A DNA stretch of 57,023 bases from Planctomycetaceae bacterium (GTDB lineage: Bacteria > Planctomycetota > Planctomycetia > Pirellulales > UBA1268): assembly GCA_947459185.1 (NCBI GenBank), contig CANHCU010000007.1, positions 1-57,023 on the forward strand. The letters are read 5' to 3'. Positions 18,322 through 27,366 of the stretch are shown here, in pieces (positions within the stretch are counted from its first letter, which is position 1; each line of letters starts with the position of its first letter). The position numbers and the translations under genes are program-made. The notes beneath the pieces were generated by a model. The model searched no databases, had not been told where the DNA came from, and was given only the letters and a program-made list of their open reading frames with translations.

Positions 18322-21270
18322 ATGGCACGAGTGAACAGCCCCTTGGCAACGCCCCCGACCTCATCATGCCCGCTGCCGCGAACAGTCTGCGGCGTCATCG
18401 TGGCCATGCTCGGTCTGGCGTTCAGTCTGGGCGGGATGCATGGCCTTCAGGCAGCGGAGCCGACCACGGAGGCACTGCCGACGCCCACCGACGAGGCCGC
18501 CGCCGCTCGTCGGATCATGGAAGAGGCGATCTCCCGGTCTGGGGAAAATGCCCGCCCGAACGCAGGCCGTGCTCCGGCCGATGGCGGCACCGCAGTCGTT
18601 CCCGATGACCTGCTCGTGGCGCGGATTTCGGCCGAAGTCGCCGCCAAGCAGCTCGAGGCGAGGCGGACCGCGCAGCGTTCCCCCGCCGACGCCCTCGCCC
18701 TGCTCGACGAAGCCGCCGCCAAGATTGCCGACCCGGCAGTTCCCGAGAAGGTGCGTTCGCAGCTTCAGCAGCGGATCGAACGGGCCCGCCGCGACATCGA
18801 GGAATCGACCGGCAAACGCCGCGGAGAGCTCGAGATGGAGCGGAAGAGCGCCCAGGTTGAGGCCCGCGTCTCCCGTGAGAAATCGCAGAAGGTCGAGGTT
18901 GACCAACGCCTGGCGATGCTCGTCGAGGAATACAACTCCCTGATCGACTCCCAGCGGTTCCCGGAGGCCGAGGCAGTCGCCAAGAAGGCCGGCCAGCTCG
19001 CCCCCGACAATCCGATCGTGCGGCAGCTGCTCTCGCAGAGCCGCGTCATCCGCCGGCTCGACACACAAAAGACGATCGAGGGGCAGAAGCGGGACGGCTT
19101 TATGAATGTGACCGAGGATGCGGAACGATCCTCCACGCCATTCGTCGGGCCGATCGAGTTTCCGACCACCCACGACTGGGAGGACCTCACGAAAAATCGC
19201 ACGCGGCTCCAGGCGGAGGGCCGATCGCGGGCCACGCCCGCCGAGCTGCAGATCCAAAAGCGGATGAGCGTGAAGGTGAAGGCATCGCACCGCGACCAGC
19301 CGCTCTCGGCCGTCCTCGACGCGCTCGCCAAGCAGGCCGACGTGCCGATCCACCTCGACATGGTCGGCCTCGAGCAGGAAGCTGTCCGCAGCGACACCCC
19401 GGTGACCATCTCGCTTGACCAGCCGATCTCGCTGAAAAGCGCCCTCAAATTGCTGCTCGAACCGCTTCACCTCGACTATGTCATCAAGGACGAAGTGCTC
19501 AAGGTAACGAGCCCACGGCTGGTAAAGGGAGAGGTCTACAGCGTCTCCTATCCCGTCGCCGACCTCGTGATTCCGATCCCGAATTTCTCGTCCGACGGCC
19601 TGGGCATCACCGGTGCTCTTCGCGACGGCTACTCCCGGCTCAGTCCGCGAAACGGTGCCTCGGTGCAGTACGGCCCGCCGCCGGTGGGCATCAACGGCGT
19701 GAGCCGTGCCTCGGGCGACGGCACCGTCGATCCCGCGTCATTGGCTCAGTTCCAGGCGGGTGGCAACGGCCCGGCGATGGGCTCGAATCCGTCCATCCCG
19801 TTTGGCCCAGCCACGGGTGGCGGCGGGAGCCAGGCCGACTTCCAGTCGCTCATCGACCTGATCCAAAACACCGTCTCCCCCCAGAGCTGGAACACCGTCG
19901 GTGGTCAGGGTGCCATCCAGCCGTTTGCCACGAACCTCAGCATCGTGGTGAGCCAGACGCAGGAAGTGCATGAGGAGATCGCGGATTTGCTCGAACAGCT
20001 CCGTCGGCTGCAGGACCTGCAGGTGACGATCGAGGTACGATTCATCCGCCTGAACGACACCTTCTTCGAACGCATTGGGGTCGATTTCGATTTCAACATC
20101 CAGTCCGGGGTGGACGCGCCGCTCAACATGACGGCCATTCCCACTCAGACCAACGGCTCACTCAGTCCGTTGTCGGCGGGCATTCAAGCCGCACCGGGAA
20201 CCCGCAGCCAGACGATAGGTCTCGATAACACCGGCATGCCGGGCGTGGCCCGGGGATCGGGTGGCATGGGTGGCGGCGGTGGGCTTGGTGGCGGTGGCGG
20301 TAGAGTTGGTGGCGGCGGGGCCGCGGGCGGCGGCGGCGGGCTTGGTGGTGGCGGGCTTGGTGGCGGCGGGGCCGCGGGCGGCGCCGCTGGTGGGCTTGGC
20401 GGCGGCCAGGCGGCCCAGAGAACTCCGAGCTACTTCTCGATTCCGTTCCGTCAAAACAGCTTCGGCAGCGCCACCGTGCCGTCGCTTCCTGGCCTTCCCG
20501 ATCCCGCCACGTCGGCCGCCAACTTCGGCTTCGCGATCCTCAGCGACATCGAGGCCTACTTCCTGATTCAGGCCGCGCAGGGCAACACCCGATCAAATGT
20601 GATGCAGGCGCCGAAGGTCACGCTCTTCAACGGCCAAAACGCCTTCATCTCCGACTCCACCCAGCGGCCGTTCGTGACGAGCGTCGTGCCGGTGGTGGGC
20701 GACTTCGCGGCGGCCCAGCAGCCCGTGATCACCGTGCTCTCCGAGGGCACTGCCGTGAACGTCCAGGCGGTCGTCTCCAGTGATCGTCGGTTTGTCCGCC
20801 TCACGCTGGTGCCGTTCTTCTCGCAGATCGGCAACGTGGAACAGTTCCAGTTCGAAGGCACCCGATCGACGAAGTCGAAGAGCAGCGACGAGAAGACGGG
20901 GCTGGCTGGAGATGCCGCCGCCGGGGCCGGGCTCAATGCCAGCCTGGAGACGCAGGCCAAGAGCAGCGGCGAGCAGGAGGTCTTCTCCCGCGGCACCACG
21001 ATCCAACTTCCCGAATTCATCTTCACGACGGTCACCACCACCGTCAGCGTGCCCGACGGCGGCACCGTGCTGCTCGGCGGCATCAAACGGCTCCGTGAGG
21101 GCCGCAACGAATTCGGCGTGCCGATCCTCTCGAAGATCCCCTATATCAATCGGCTCTTCAAGAACGTGGGCATGGGCCGCACCACCGACAGCCTGATGCT
21201 GATGGTGACGCCGCGGATCATCATCCAGGAGGAAGAGGAGGACAAACTCCTCGGCGCCAACCGTCCGTGA
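18322..21270 (+). CDS. Type II secretion/type IV pilus secretin with glycine-rich insert
   Basis: A secretin forms the outer-membrane channel of type II secretion or type IV pili. The 982-residue protein has a signal peptide ending near QAAEP, a helical charged region (about 90-245), an STN-like domain (about 312-395) and an N-domain. The secretin core follows, with TIEVRFIRLNDTFFERIGVD and the C-terminal VSVPDGGTVLLGGIKR, GVPILSKIPYINRLF and LMLMVTPRII. Between them, residues about 645-700 are almost pure glycine/alanine (20251-20411), which is unusual in the family. No other secretion gene is adjacent. The DUF423 gene begins 7 bp after its stop. Confidence 0.93.
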   Translation: MARVNSPLATPPTSSCPLPRTVCGVIVAMLGLAFSLGGMHGLQAAEPTTEALPTPTDEAAAARRIMEEAISRSGENARPNAGRAPADGGTAVVPDDLLVARISAEVAAKQLEARRTAQRSPADALALLDEAAAKIADPAVPEKVRSQLQQRIERARRDIEESTGKRRGELEMERKSAQVEARVSREKSQKVEVDQRLAMLVEEYNSLIDSQRFPEAEAVAKKAGQLAPDNPIVRQLLSQSRVIRRLDTQKTIEGQKRDGFMNVTEDAERSSTPFVGPIEFPTTHDWEDLTKNRTRLQAEGRSRATPAELQIQKRMSVKVKASHRDQPLSAVLDALAKQADVPIHLDMVGLEQEAVRSDTPVTISLDQPISLKSALKLLLEPLHLDYVIKDEVLKVTSPRLVKGEVYSVSYPVADLVIPIPNFSSDGLGITGALRDGYSRLSPRNGASVQYGPPPVGINGVSRASGDGTVDPASLAQFQAGGNGPAMGSNPSIPFGPATGGGGSQADFQSLIDLIQNTVSPQSWNTVGGQGAIQPFATNLSIVVSQTQEVHEEIADLLEQLRRLQDLQVTIEVRFIRLNDTFFERIGVDFDFNIQSGVDAPLNMTAIPTQTNGSLSPLSAGIQAAPGTRSQTIGLDNTGMPGVARGSGGMGGGGGLGGGGGRVGGGGAAGGGGGLGGGGLGGGGAAGGAAGGLGGGQAAQRTPSYFSIPFRQNSFGSATVPSLPGLPDPATSAANFGFAILSDIEAYFLIQAAQGNTRSNVMQAPKVTLFNGQNAFISDSTQRPFVTSVVPVVGDFAAAQQPVITVLSEGTAVNVQAVVSSDRRFVRLTLVPFFSQIGNVEQFQFEGTRSTKSKSSDEKTGLAGDAAAGAGLNASLETQAKSSGEQEVFSRGTTIQLPEFIFTTVTTTVSVPDGGTVLLGGIKRLREGRNEFGVPILSKIPYINRLFKNVGMGRTTDSLMLMVTPRIIIQEEEEDKLLGANRP
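20251..20411 (+). repeat. GGC/GGT-rich low-complexity tract inside the secretin gene
   Basis: About 160 bases consist of irregular repeats encoding runs such as GGGGGLGGGGGRVGGGG. Units of the GGCGGGCTTGGTGGCGG kind recur. The frame stays open through the tract, so it is an in-frame insertion, probably a flexible loop, and a likely site of slippage between strains. Confidence 0.9.
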
Positions 21271-21277
21271 CGCACCT

Positions 21278-21673
21278 ATGCTGAAGTTCTTTCTCTTCTC
21301 CGGTGGCCTACTCTGCGGGCTGGGTGTGGCGGCGGGCTCATTTGGCGCCCACGGGCTGAAAGCTCTGCTCGATGCCACCGGTCGAGGTGACAACTGGGAG
21401 ACAGCCGTCCGCTACTGTCTCTACCATGCCCTCGCGATCCTGGTGCTCGCGGTGGCGTCGTCCCTGCCCCAGATGTCACCTGCGCGTGGCCTGCTGCAGG
21501 CCGCCGGCTGGTGCTTTCTCATCGGCACGCTCGTATTCAGCGGCTGCTTGGCGGCGTTGGCCCTGTCGGGCGTGAGGATTTTGGGGGCGATCGTGCCGAT
21601 CGGGGGCGTTCTCTTCCTCGTCGGCTGGGCGCTCGTGATGGCCGCCGCGCTGGCCATCAAAGATCGCTCGTGA
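21278..21673 (+). CDS. DUF423 family membrane protein
   Basis: A small integral membrane protein of 131 residues with four hydrophobic segments. The N-terminal GVAAGSFGAHGLK and the later W-x-TAVRYCLYHALA stretch are typical of DUF423 (YgdD-like) proteins, whose function is not established. It begins 7 bp after the secretin stop and is probably co-transcribed. A few bases separate it from the convergent tetratricopeptide-like gene. Confidence 0.9.
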   Translation: MLKFFLFSGGLLCGLGVAAGSFGAHGLKALLDATGRGDNWETAVRYCLYHALAILVLAVASSLPQMSPARGLLQAAGWCFLIGTLVFSGCLAALALSGVRILGAIVPIGGVLFLVGWALVMAAALAIKDRS

Positions 21674-21711
21674 AAGGTCGATGGTGAACCCTTCACCCCG
21701 TCGGCTCACAC

Positions 21712-22602
21712 TCACTGTCCAAAAGGATCGCTCTCTTCCGTCGCGTCCTCGTCCTGCAACTCCTTCTCGACGGCCTCGCCTTTCGACATGTTCTTTCGCG
21801 GGGCAGGCGCGTCGCCGAATGGATCGTCAGAATCCTCGGCCGGTTCGTCCGAAAACGTCTTGCCAGGCTCGACAGGCATCGGCGGTTTGGCAGTGGGAGT
21901 TGGCACTTCCTCGACACCCGCGTCTGCGGCAGGCAACTCCCCGATCGCTCCCACGCCCGGAGCGACCAACTCCGGCCGAATGTCTTCCGGACGACGACGA
22001 CGACGCACGTCACCCGAGGCATCCTCGATCGTCGAATACCGCCGCCCGTACGCCTCACGGCCCCGCTGAAGAGCCCCCAGCCTGGCCCGCGCCCGGTAGC
22101 GTTCGAGCGTGAGCCGGTCGGGTCCTTGCACCCGCTCCAGCGACTGCGACACACGGCGGACGCCTCCGTTGGCCAACTCCCGGTCTGCGCCGGTCGTAAA
22201 ATCGGCCTGGGCTTCGCTTGTGCGGCCCAGCCGCAACGCCGACAGCCCGCGGAAGTAGTAGCCACGCGGATCGTCGGTGCCAGCTTCGATCGCGTTGGTG
22301 AGGTCGTCGTAGGCCCGGTCATACTGACCGGCGTGATAGGCATGCATGCCGTCGCCGATGGCACTCCTCACTGCCAGCGGCTCTTCGCCGACGAATTCGG
22401 CCGCGGCCAGGGAACCGCCTGCGATCGCCCCAGCCGCGATCGCCATCGAGAGACCGCCCACCGCGCACGCGGCACGGAGCATTCGCACGCCAGCAGCCGC
22501 CCTGAAGCGTCCCGTTGCACCTGCCCATTGCTCGTCCCGCTCGACCGATCCCATCGGCATGTTCTCCACGCGGAAACCCTTCCCCGGCACCATCCGTTTC
22601 AT
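21712..22602 (-). CDS. Exported TPR-like protein with C-terminal DPFG motifs
   Basis: The function is unknown. The 296-residue protein has a long N-terminal region with a hydrophobic stretch (residues about 41-67, GGLSMAIAAGAIAGGSLAAAE) that looks like a signal or anchor. About 75-135 resemble one to two tetratricopeptide repeats (GMHAYHAGQYDRAYDDLTNA; GYYFRGLSALRLGRTSEAQ). An Arg-rich and then acidic, proline-rich tail contains two DPFG motifs (DDPFGDAP and ESDPFGQ at the very end). A ribosome-binding site (GGCAGGAAG) precedes ATG 22602. It may scaffold envelope proteins, but this is only inference. Confidence 0.65.
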   Translation of the reverse strand: MKRMVPGKGFRVENMPMGSVERDEQWAGATGRFRAAAGVRMLRAACAVGGLSMAIAAGAIAGGSLAAAEFVGEEPLAVRSAIGDGMHAYHAGQYDRAYDDLTNAIEAGTDDPRGYYFRGLSALRLGRTSEAQADFTTGADRELANGGVRRVSQSLERVQGPDRLTLERYRARARLGALQRGREAYGRRYSTIEDASGDVRRRRRPEDIRPELVAPGVGAIGELPAADAGVEEVPTPTAKPPMPVEPGKTFSDEPAEDSDDPFGDAPAPRKNMSKGEAVEKELQDEDATEESDPFGQ

Positions 22603-22668
22603 CGGCTTCCTGCCGACATCCTACCCTGCTGGCCACCGTCCCACGGCACAACCGTTTCGACCGGTCAC

Positions 22669-23169
22669 TCACCCGGGCCGCAAAGTCTGCCCATCCCCGG
22701 CGATCCCGCGGCGGCAGGCATGGCGACGAAACGTCGCTTCGTCGAGAAACACGGCCGGCCGCACCAGTTGCATCATCATGGCCTGCTGCGGCCAGCCGAA
22801 CGCCACCAGCAGTCGATCGAAGTCGGACGCCGGGCAGCTCCCTTTGAGATCAGCCAGCAGCACGCGGCCATCCTTGTCGAACGCATTGCCGTCCACCTGC
22901 CACCACAGCCCCTCGCGCGGGCTGGTCCAGACGAACGAGCCATCGGGCTCGGCATACATGCGATCCAGTCGCGACAACCGTTCGATCACCTCGTCAAATT
23001 CGCTGGCCATCGGCACCGCCAGTCGGTCGCGCGGCACCACCAGCATGGGCCAACGGCCCCAGGCATCCACATGGGAATCGTGCGGCGGCGCATCGGCCAC
23101 GCCAGGCCCGCGGCCATGCAGCGTGATGTCGAAGGCGTAGAGTTCTTCGGGGGCAGCCATGACCGTCAT
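22669..23169 (-). CDS. Conserved-looking hypothetical protein
   Basis: I do not recognise the family. The protein is 166 residues from ATG 23169, which has GGGAG seven bases upstream; a further in-frame ATG lies three codons on. It is soluble, with no signal peptide or membrane segment. It contains many tryptophans and aromatic residues (WGRWPMLVVPRDRL; SFVWTSPREGLWWQVDGNAF; VLLADLKGSCPASDFDRLL) and looks like a small alpha/beta domain. It starts 44 bp after the stop of the phosphoesterase-like gene and probably shares its transcript. Confidence 0.55.
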   Translation of the reverse strand: MTVMAAPEELYAFDITLHGRGPGVADAPPHDSHVDAWGRWPMLVVPRDRLAVPMASEFDEVIERLSRLDRMYAEPDGSFVWTSPREGLWWQVDGNAFDKDGRVLLADLKGSCPASDFDRLLVAFGWPQQAMMMQLVRPAVFLDEATFRRHACRRGIAGDGQTLRPG

Positions 23170-23213
23170 CGTCTGTCTCCCTGCGTCGTTCATGCCAGCG
23201 CTGGCGAGTGACG

Positions 23214-24485
23214 TCACGCGGCATCGACAATTCCGTCGCGAATGAGTGCTGCCGGTGATCGCCACACGCCGCGGCCGCGTTCCTCGTCATGATCATGCCG
23301 GGAGCCGATCCTTCCCGCGACCGTGTCGATCGGCAGCCACTCGATCTGGCCGCCATCGCGGGCCCGTCGAACGACCGCCGCAGCCGGTCCGGAGAGATCC
23401 TCGTCGAGATGATCAAGCGTTTGCAAGGCCCTGGGCCCCAGGCAGACCACTCGGCTGTGCCAGGCGGCCGGTGTACCGACCTCGGCGGCCGGATGACCAA
23501 GCACGACGGTGGCGGCGGAGTCCCACGGTGATGCCGCCCCGGGAATCGGAGCCGCATCGGCCCATTGACCCGATCGGGTGACATCGGCGACGGCGTCGCG
23601 CCGCAGCCACTCAGCGATCGTGCCGACCAGATCCAAGCCGTCATTCCCGCGGGGCGAAAGCCGCCGCGCGGCCCGCTGCCAGAGGGCGACGCAACGGTGC
23701 CAGGTGTCAATCAGCCCCTGCCGACCCGCTGCGGGGAGTGTGGCACCGCCGTCGCGAGCCGCCAACCAGCCGACCAGCCGTGTCGGCGCGTCAAGCACAG
23801 CGCCACAGGCCAACCGCCGCACGAGGCTTGCGGCCAACGGGCGGACATCGGCGATGTCGTCGAGCGCCACGCCAAACCGTGCGATCAGATCGACAGCGAG
23901 GCTCTCACCGAGCGTGGGCTCGCCGCTGCACGCCGCGTGGAGCGGATCGATATCATCTCCATGCCGCACGGTCACGTCGCCATTCGACCAGCATTTGCCG
24001 ACCATCGGAGCCCGGGCCGAAAGCATCCAATCGCCGGCCGCCTGCTCCAACCAGCGATCACGATCTCCGCAGAGCACCGCAACCCGGACGGGCACTGGCC
24101 GTGATGCCGTCGGCATCGGCCGTCCACGCCTGTCCGCCATTGGCACCTCGATTCCGCGCCGCATCCAGTCCGCGAGTGTTGCCTGCATCCGGTGGCTGCG
24201 TCGCACCGCACCAGACACAACCCGCTCCCGCGCGGCCGCGGCCCTCCGGCCGGCATTCCACGGCCGCAGGTCGCCGGTCCATTCGCGGCTGATGAGCCAG
24301 TCGAAGGTGTCGCCCGCGAGCACGACATCGACGGCATCCACGGGCTGATAGCTCCCGTCGCGACGAAAGCCACAGCGGAGGCTCGCCCTCCGCACCTCGG
24401 CGCGAAAACGCTCGATGCATCCGCGCGGAGGCCCAGCGGAGAGTGTGCCGTCCGACACGCACCAGTTCGACGTCACCACGAGCAT
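23214..24485 (-). CDS. Degenerate calcineurin-like metallophosphoesterase homologue
   Basis: The layout follows the metallophosphoesterase family, but several metal ligands are changed. From ATG 24485 (423 residues) the blocks read SNWCVSDG (family: D-x-H), VVLAGDTFDW (GDxxD-like), CGDRDRW (family GNHD), VRHGDDIDP (family GH) and VVLGHPAAE (family GHTH). The family needs Asp, His and Asn ligands at these points; here D-x-H, the Asn and His of GNHD, and GHTH are altered. UDP-2,3-diacylglucosamine hydrolase-like proteins are the nearest comparison by arrangement. It may be an inactive homologue or use a different metal site. Confidence 0.55.
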   Translation of the reverse strand: MLVVTSNWCVSDGTLSAGPPRGCIERFRAEVRRASLRCGFRRDGSYQPVDAVDVVLAGDTFDWLISREWTGDLRPWNAGRRAAAARERVVSGAVRRSHRMQATLADWMRRGIEVPMADRRGRPMPTASRPVPVRVAVLCGDRDRWLEQAAGDWMLSARAPMVGKCWSNGDVTVRHGDDIDPLHAACSGEPTLGESLAVDLIARFGVALDDIADVRPLAASLVRRLACGAVLDAPTRLVGWLAARDGGATLPAAGRQGLIDTWHRCVALWQRAARRLSPRGNDGLDLVGTIAEWLRRDAVADVTRSGQWADAAPIPGAASPWDSAATVVLGHPAAEVGTPAAWHSRVVCLGPRALQTLDHLDEDLSGPAAAVVRRARDGGQIEWLPIDTVAGRIGSRHDHDEERGRGVWRSPAALIRDGIVDAA

Positions 24486-24697
24486 GGCGGATGGTTCCTG
24501 CCGGCAGCGGCCCGCGGAGACCGTCGGGTCCAGGCAGCCAGAGCCAACCTTCTTCATCGGCAGGCGGAACGCCGTCGTGTGATCGACGGCTTACCCAGCG
24601 TTAACGACGGCAGCCTCCGGCCCCGACCCTGCCGTTTACGGAATCTCTGCGGGGAGCGTGGACGAGCCGGGGGGCGGCGGCGGGCGATTCGCCATGC

Positions 24698-24789
24698 GGA
24701 TTCCTCTCGCTTGCGCTTCGGGCTTGGATGGGAGCGAGACATTCATCCAAGCCGCTCTTCATCCAAGCCCGAAGCGCAAGCGAGGGACT
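24698..24789. repeat. Dispersed hairpin repeat, copy 1
   Basis: Arms 24706-24730 and 24760-24784 are perfect 25-base reverse complements with a 29-base spacer. It lies 46 bases beyond the stop of the DUF11-type gene on the minus strand, where a terminator would be expected. The left arm module recurs at 39813, 42297 and 55057, and inverted near 49170-49195; the whole element is closest to the copy at 55057. Confidence 0.9.
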
Positions 24790-24834
24790 ACGAACGGCTT
24801 CACAACTCATTGGGTCGCGACATCCGCACCAGGC

Positions 24835-26376
24835 TTACGGAGCCAGGAATGTCGTCTGGCAGCTTGAATCCATCGAGCCGTCGAGTTCGGCACCCGTCAG
24901 GATCGCCGTGGCCTTCGCGGTGCCGCTGCCCGGGATTCGATAGGCCAGTTCCACGGTCGCCTGTCCGCCGGGCGGAATGCTCGGAATGGAGTCGAAAGAA
25001 ATATTCGAGCCGTCAATCCGCACGCGCGACGGACTTGGATCTCCCACGAGCGTCGCCCGTTCGGGCAACACGACCGTCAGATCGAGCCGTCCCGTGGAGG
25101 TTGTCCCGTTGTTGACGACCGTGCAGATGAGCGTCGTGGAATGTCCCACGATGACCGGATCGTCGCAGTCGGCCAGGGTGACCCGCAGACCCGCCTCGCG
25201 GGGCGTGCGGGCCCGAGGCGTGTTGGAGCGGATGAGCACACACGATTCATCGGCAACCATCACCCCACCAACCGTCCCGCTGAGCACGCCCCGGACACAC
25301 GAACGCGGCGAGGCCGCAACCGCACCGGCCGGCTGGGCACGCAGGTTTATCTGCCGCCGCAACTGCCCGCCCGGCTCGAGCGAAGGTAGGTCCCAAGAGA
25401 CCTTCGACGACGCGAGTTTGTAGCCCTCGGAGGCCTCCAAGGGAGTAAAGGCATCATCCCATCCGAATTCCAGCGTGGTCGCACCCGATGCCACACTACC
25501 GGTATTTCGCACGGTGGCAACGAACTCGGAGACCGAACCTGGCACCACCTCCGCCGGTCCGACCATGTCCAGTTCCAGCGATGGCGTGGCGGGCGATGCG
25601 GTCGAAGCGGACAGGCTGCTGGCCGCCGGCATGGCGGGCGGCTGAGCCAGCGACTGGGCGGGTGGCAACGCCGGCATCGCCGCGGCCGGCGGTGATGCAA
25701 ATGGCGCTGCGATGGGGGGCAACGATATGGCTGGCGATGAAACGGGGGGTGGAGCCAGCGGCGCTGCGGCCAGCGGCGCGGCCATTGCGAGTGGCGCCGG
25801 ACTCGTGGGCAGCGGCGTGGCAGGCAGCGGCGTGGCAGGCAGCGTCGGAGCAGTCGGGTAGGTCGTGGCCGGATACGCATTGACCGGTGCCGCCACGGGG
25901 GCGGAGGTTGTCGGCAGCGGGGTTGCCAGTGGAGCAGCCGCTATCGGCGAGCCGGCGACCTGCACGCACGAGGTCGCACCGCCGACGAACGTATGCGACT
26001 GGTCGAGAATTTCCACGCGATGGCATTGACGTCCCGGTTCATCGAGCAGGAAATCGAGCGTCAGTCGTCGCGACGTGCCTGCTGCCAGATCGATGGTGCC
26101 GGTCTGTTCGATCGGACTCGCGGAGGCCTCGTGATGAAAGCCCTTGTCGAAGTAGTCAACTACTCGCAGCTTTTCCAGCGGTCTTCCGGAGCGGTTGACC
26201 AGTTCCACCTCGAACGCCACCCGATCGCCGACCTTTGCCGACAGGGGGCCCGTCACCAGCACCGCAACGGGGTCTTCCGCGCTCACTGCGGCGGGGAACA
26301 CCGCCGCCAGCACGAGCAGGACGAACGGCAGAAAACGGTGAGGGAGCAGCAAACGAACGGCGGCAGACAGTGACAT
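24835..26376 (-). CDS. Exported DUF11-type repeat protein
   Basis: A cell-surface or secreted protein of 513 residues with a signal peptide (LLVLAAVFPAAVSAED). Two or three immunoglobulin-like repeats follow: near 27-130 (VGDRVAFEVELVNRSGRPLEKLRVVDY), around 290-395 (LDMVGPAEVVPGSVSEFVATVRNTGS) and around 405-510 (VTLADCDDPVIVGHSTTLICTV). These match the DUF11/conserved repeat type found in large planctomycete surface proteins. Residues about 140-285 are Pro/Ala/Thr-rich, low complexity and near-repetitive. ATG 26376 is chosen because the signal peptide begins there; upstream is a dispersed element. Confidence 0.8.
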   Translation of the reverse strand: MSLSAAVRLLLPHRFLPFVLLVLAAVFPAAVSAEDPVAVLVTGPLSAKVGDRVAFEVELVNRSGRPLEKLRVVDYFDKGFHHEASASPIEQTGTIDLAAGTSRRLTLDFLLDEPGRQCHRVEILDQSHTFVGGATSCVQVAGSPIAAAPLATPLPTTSAPVAAPVNAYPATTYPTAPTLPATPLPATPLPTSPAPLAMAAPLAAAPLAPPPVSSPAISLPPIAAPFASPPAAAMPALPPAQSLAQPPAMPAASSLSASTASPATPSLELDMVGPAEVVPGSVSEFVATVRNTGSVASGATTLEFGWDDAFTPLEASEGYKLASSKVSWDLPSLEPGGQLRRQINLRAQPAGAVAASPRSCVRGVLSGTVGGVMVADESCVLIRSNTPRARTPREAGLRVTLADCDDPVIVGHSTTLICTVVNNGTTSTGRLDLTVVLPERATLVGDPSPSRVRIDGSNISFDSIPSIPPGGQATVELAYRIPGSGTAKATAILTGAELDGSMDSSCQTTFLAP

Positions 26377-26485
26377 GGTCGCGGTTTCCGGCAACGGAGG
26401 AATCCCAGGGCCGGAAAAGGCTACCACGGGGCCAGACCGACCGAAAAGCGGAAAGTGACGCTTTGGAGCCCGGAATAGATACGGC

Positions 26486-26529
26486 GAGCCGGGGATCGGC
26501 GGAAGCGCGAGGAGCTTTTGGATTTTTCG
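26486..26529 (-). repeat. Dispersed intergenic element, copy B
   Basis: This matches 9405-9447 except for one substitution and one extra base. It lies about 110 bases upstream of the start of the DUF11-type gene and between it and the phoU stop, both minus strand. Looser similarity to copy A extends rightwards to about 26700. Confidence 0.75.
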
Positions 26530-26698
26530 ACCTTCTGGGGAATGAGTTGCCGTAGGTCGTTGAAGGAGACTGGTCACACGGCCCAAGGCCTGAGAGTCCA
26601 CCGCGACGAGCCCCTCCGCCGTCGGAACGGCGGACGAAGCAATGCTGCCGTCCCCGGCGGCGCGTCGCCAAAATCGGCTGGCCGCGCCAGGCGTGTAT

Positions 26699-27358
26699 TC
26701 AGTCGCTGGACCGGTGCCGCACGATGTCGCCCTGCACCATGTAGATCACATCCTCGGCGATGTTCGTCGCCATGTCGGCGATCCGTTCGATGTGCTTCGA
26801 AACGGAATTGACCCGCAGCAGGCTCTCGACGTTTTCGGGGTTCGCCTTGATCTCCTGAATGACCCTCCGGCGGATCTTCTGCCGCGCCTCGTCAACCGCA
26901 TCGTCCTCCTCGCGAACCTGCCGGGCCAGGAGCGGATCTCCCTTGACCACGGCGTCGAGGCATTCCTTCACCATGTCCTGTGCCTGCATCGCCATCGTGC
27001 GGATCTCGGGGGGCAGTTCGCAGGGCTCGCCGGCAGTGAGTTGAGCCACCCGCTTGGCGATGTTGCGGGCGAGGTCGCCCATTCGTTCAAGGTCGTTGTT
27101 GATCTTCAACACCGACACCACGAAGCGGAGGTCAGCGGCGACCGGCTGATAGAGGGCGAGGATCTTCAGGCACTCCTCCTCGACCTCCACTTCCATGCGA
27201 TCGATCTCCCCATCGTTTGCCATGACCCTCTGAGCAAGGTTGGTATCACGGTTGATGAGCGCCGTGATCGACTTGGAGATCGCCTCCTCGACGAGGGTGC
27301 CGACGCGGAGGATCCGCTCCTTGAGGTGCTCAATCTGGCGTTCGATGTGATGGGTCAT
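26699..27358 (-). CDS. phoU: Phosphate-specific transport system accessory protein PhoU
   Basis: A regulator that links the Pst transporter to the PhoR/PhoB-type signalling pathway and damps phosphate uptake. The 219-residue all-helical protein has the two PhoU repeats. Conserved segments include LADLRF-like VAADLRFVVSVLKINNDLER and the matching second-half NSVSKHIERIADMATNIAEDV. It starts 8 bp after pstB, the usual order. It is the last gene of the pst operon. Confidence 0.96.
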   Translation of the reverse strand: MTHHIERQIEHLKERILRVGTLVEEAISKSITALINRDTNLAQRVMANDGEIDRMEVEVEEECLKILALYQPVAADLRFVVSVLKINNDLERMGDLARNIAKRVAQLTAGEPCELPPEIRTMAMQAQDMVKECLDAVVKGDPLLARQVREEDDAVDEARQKIRRRVIQEIKANPENVESLLRVNSVSKHIERIADMATNIAEDVIYMVQGDIVRHRSSD

Positions 27359-27366
27359 GGCAATGC

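Noticed and set aside
24698..24789. CRISPR repeat or tRNA-like structure
   Set aside because: There is only a single stem with no regularly spaced array, no cloverleaf and no cas genes.
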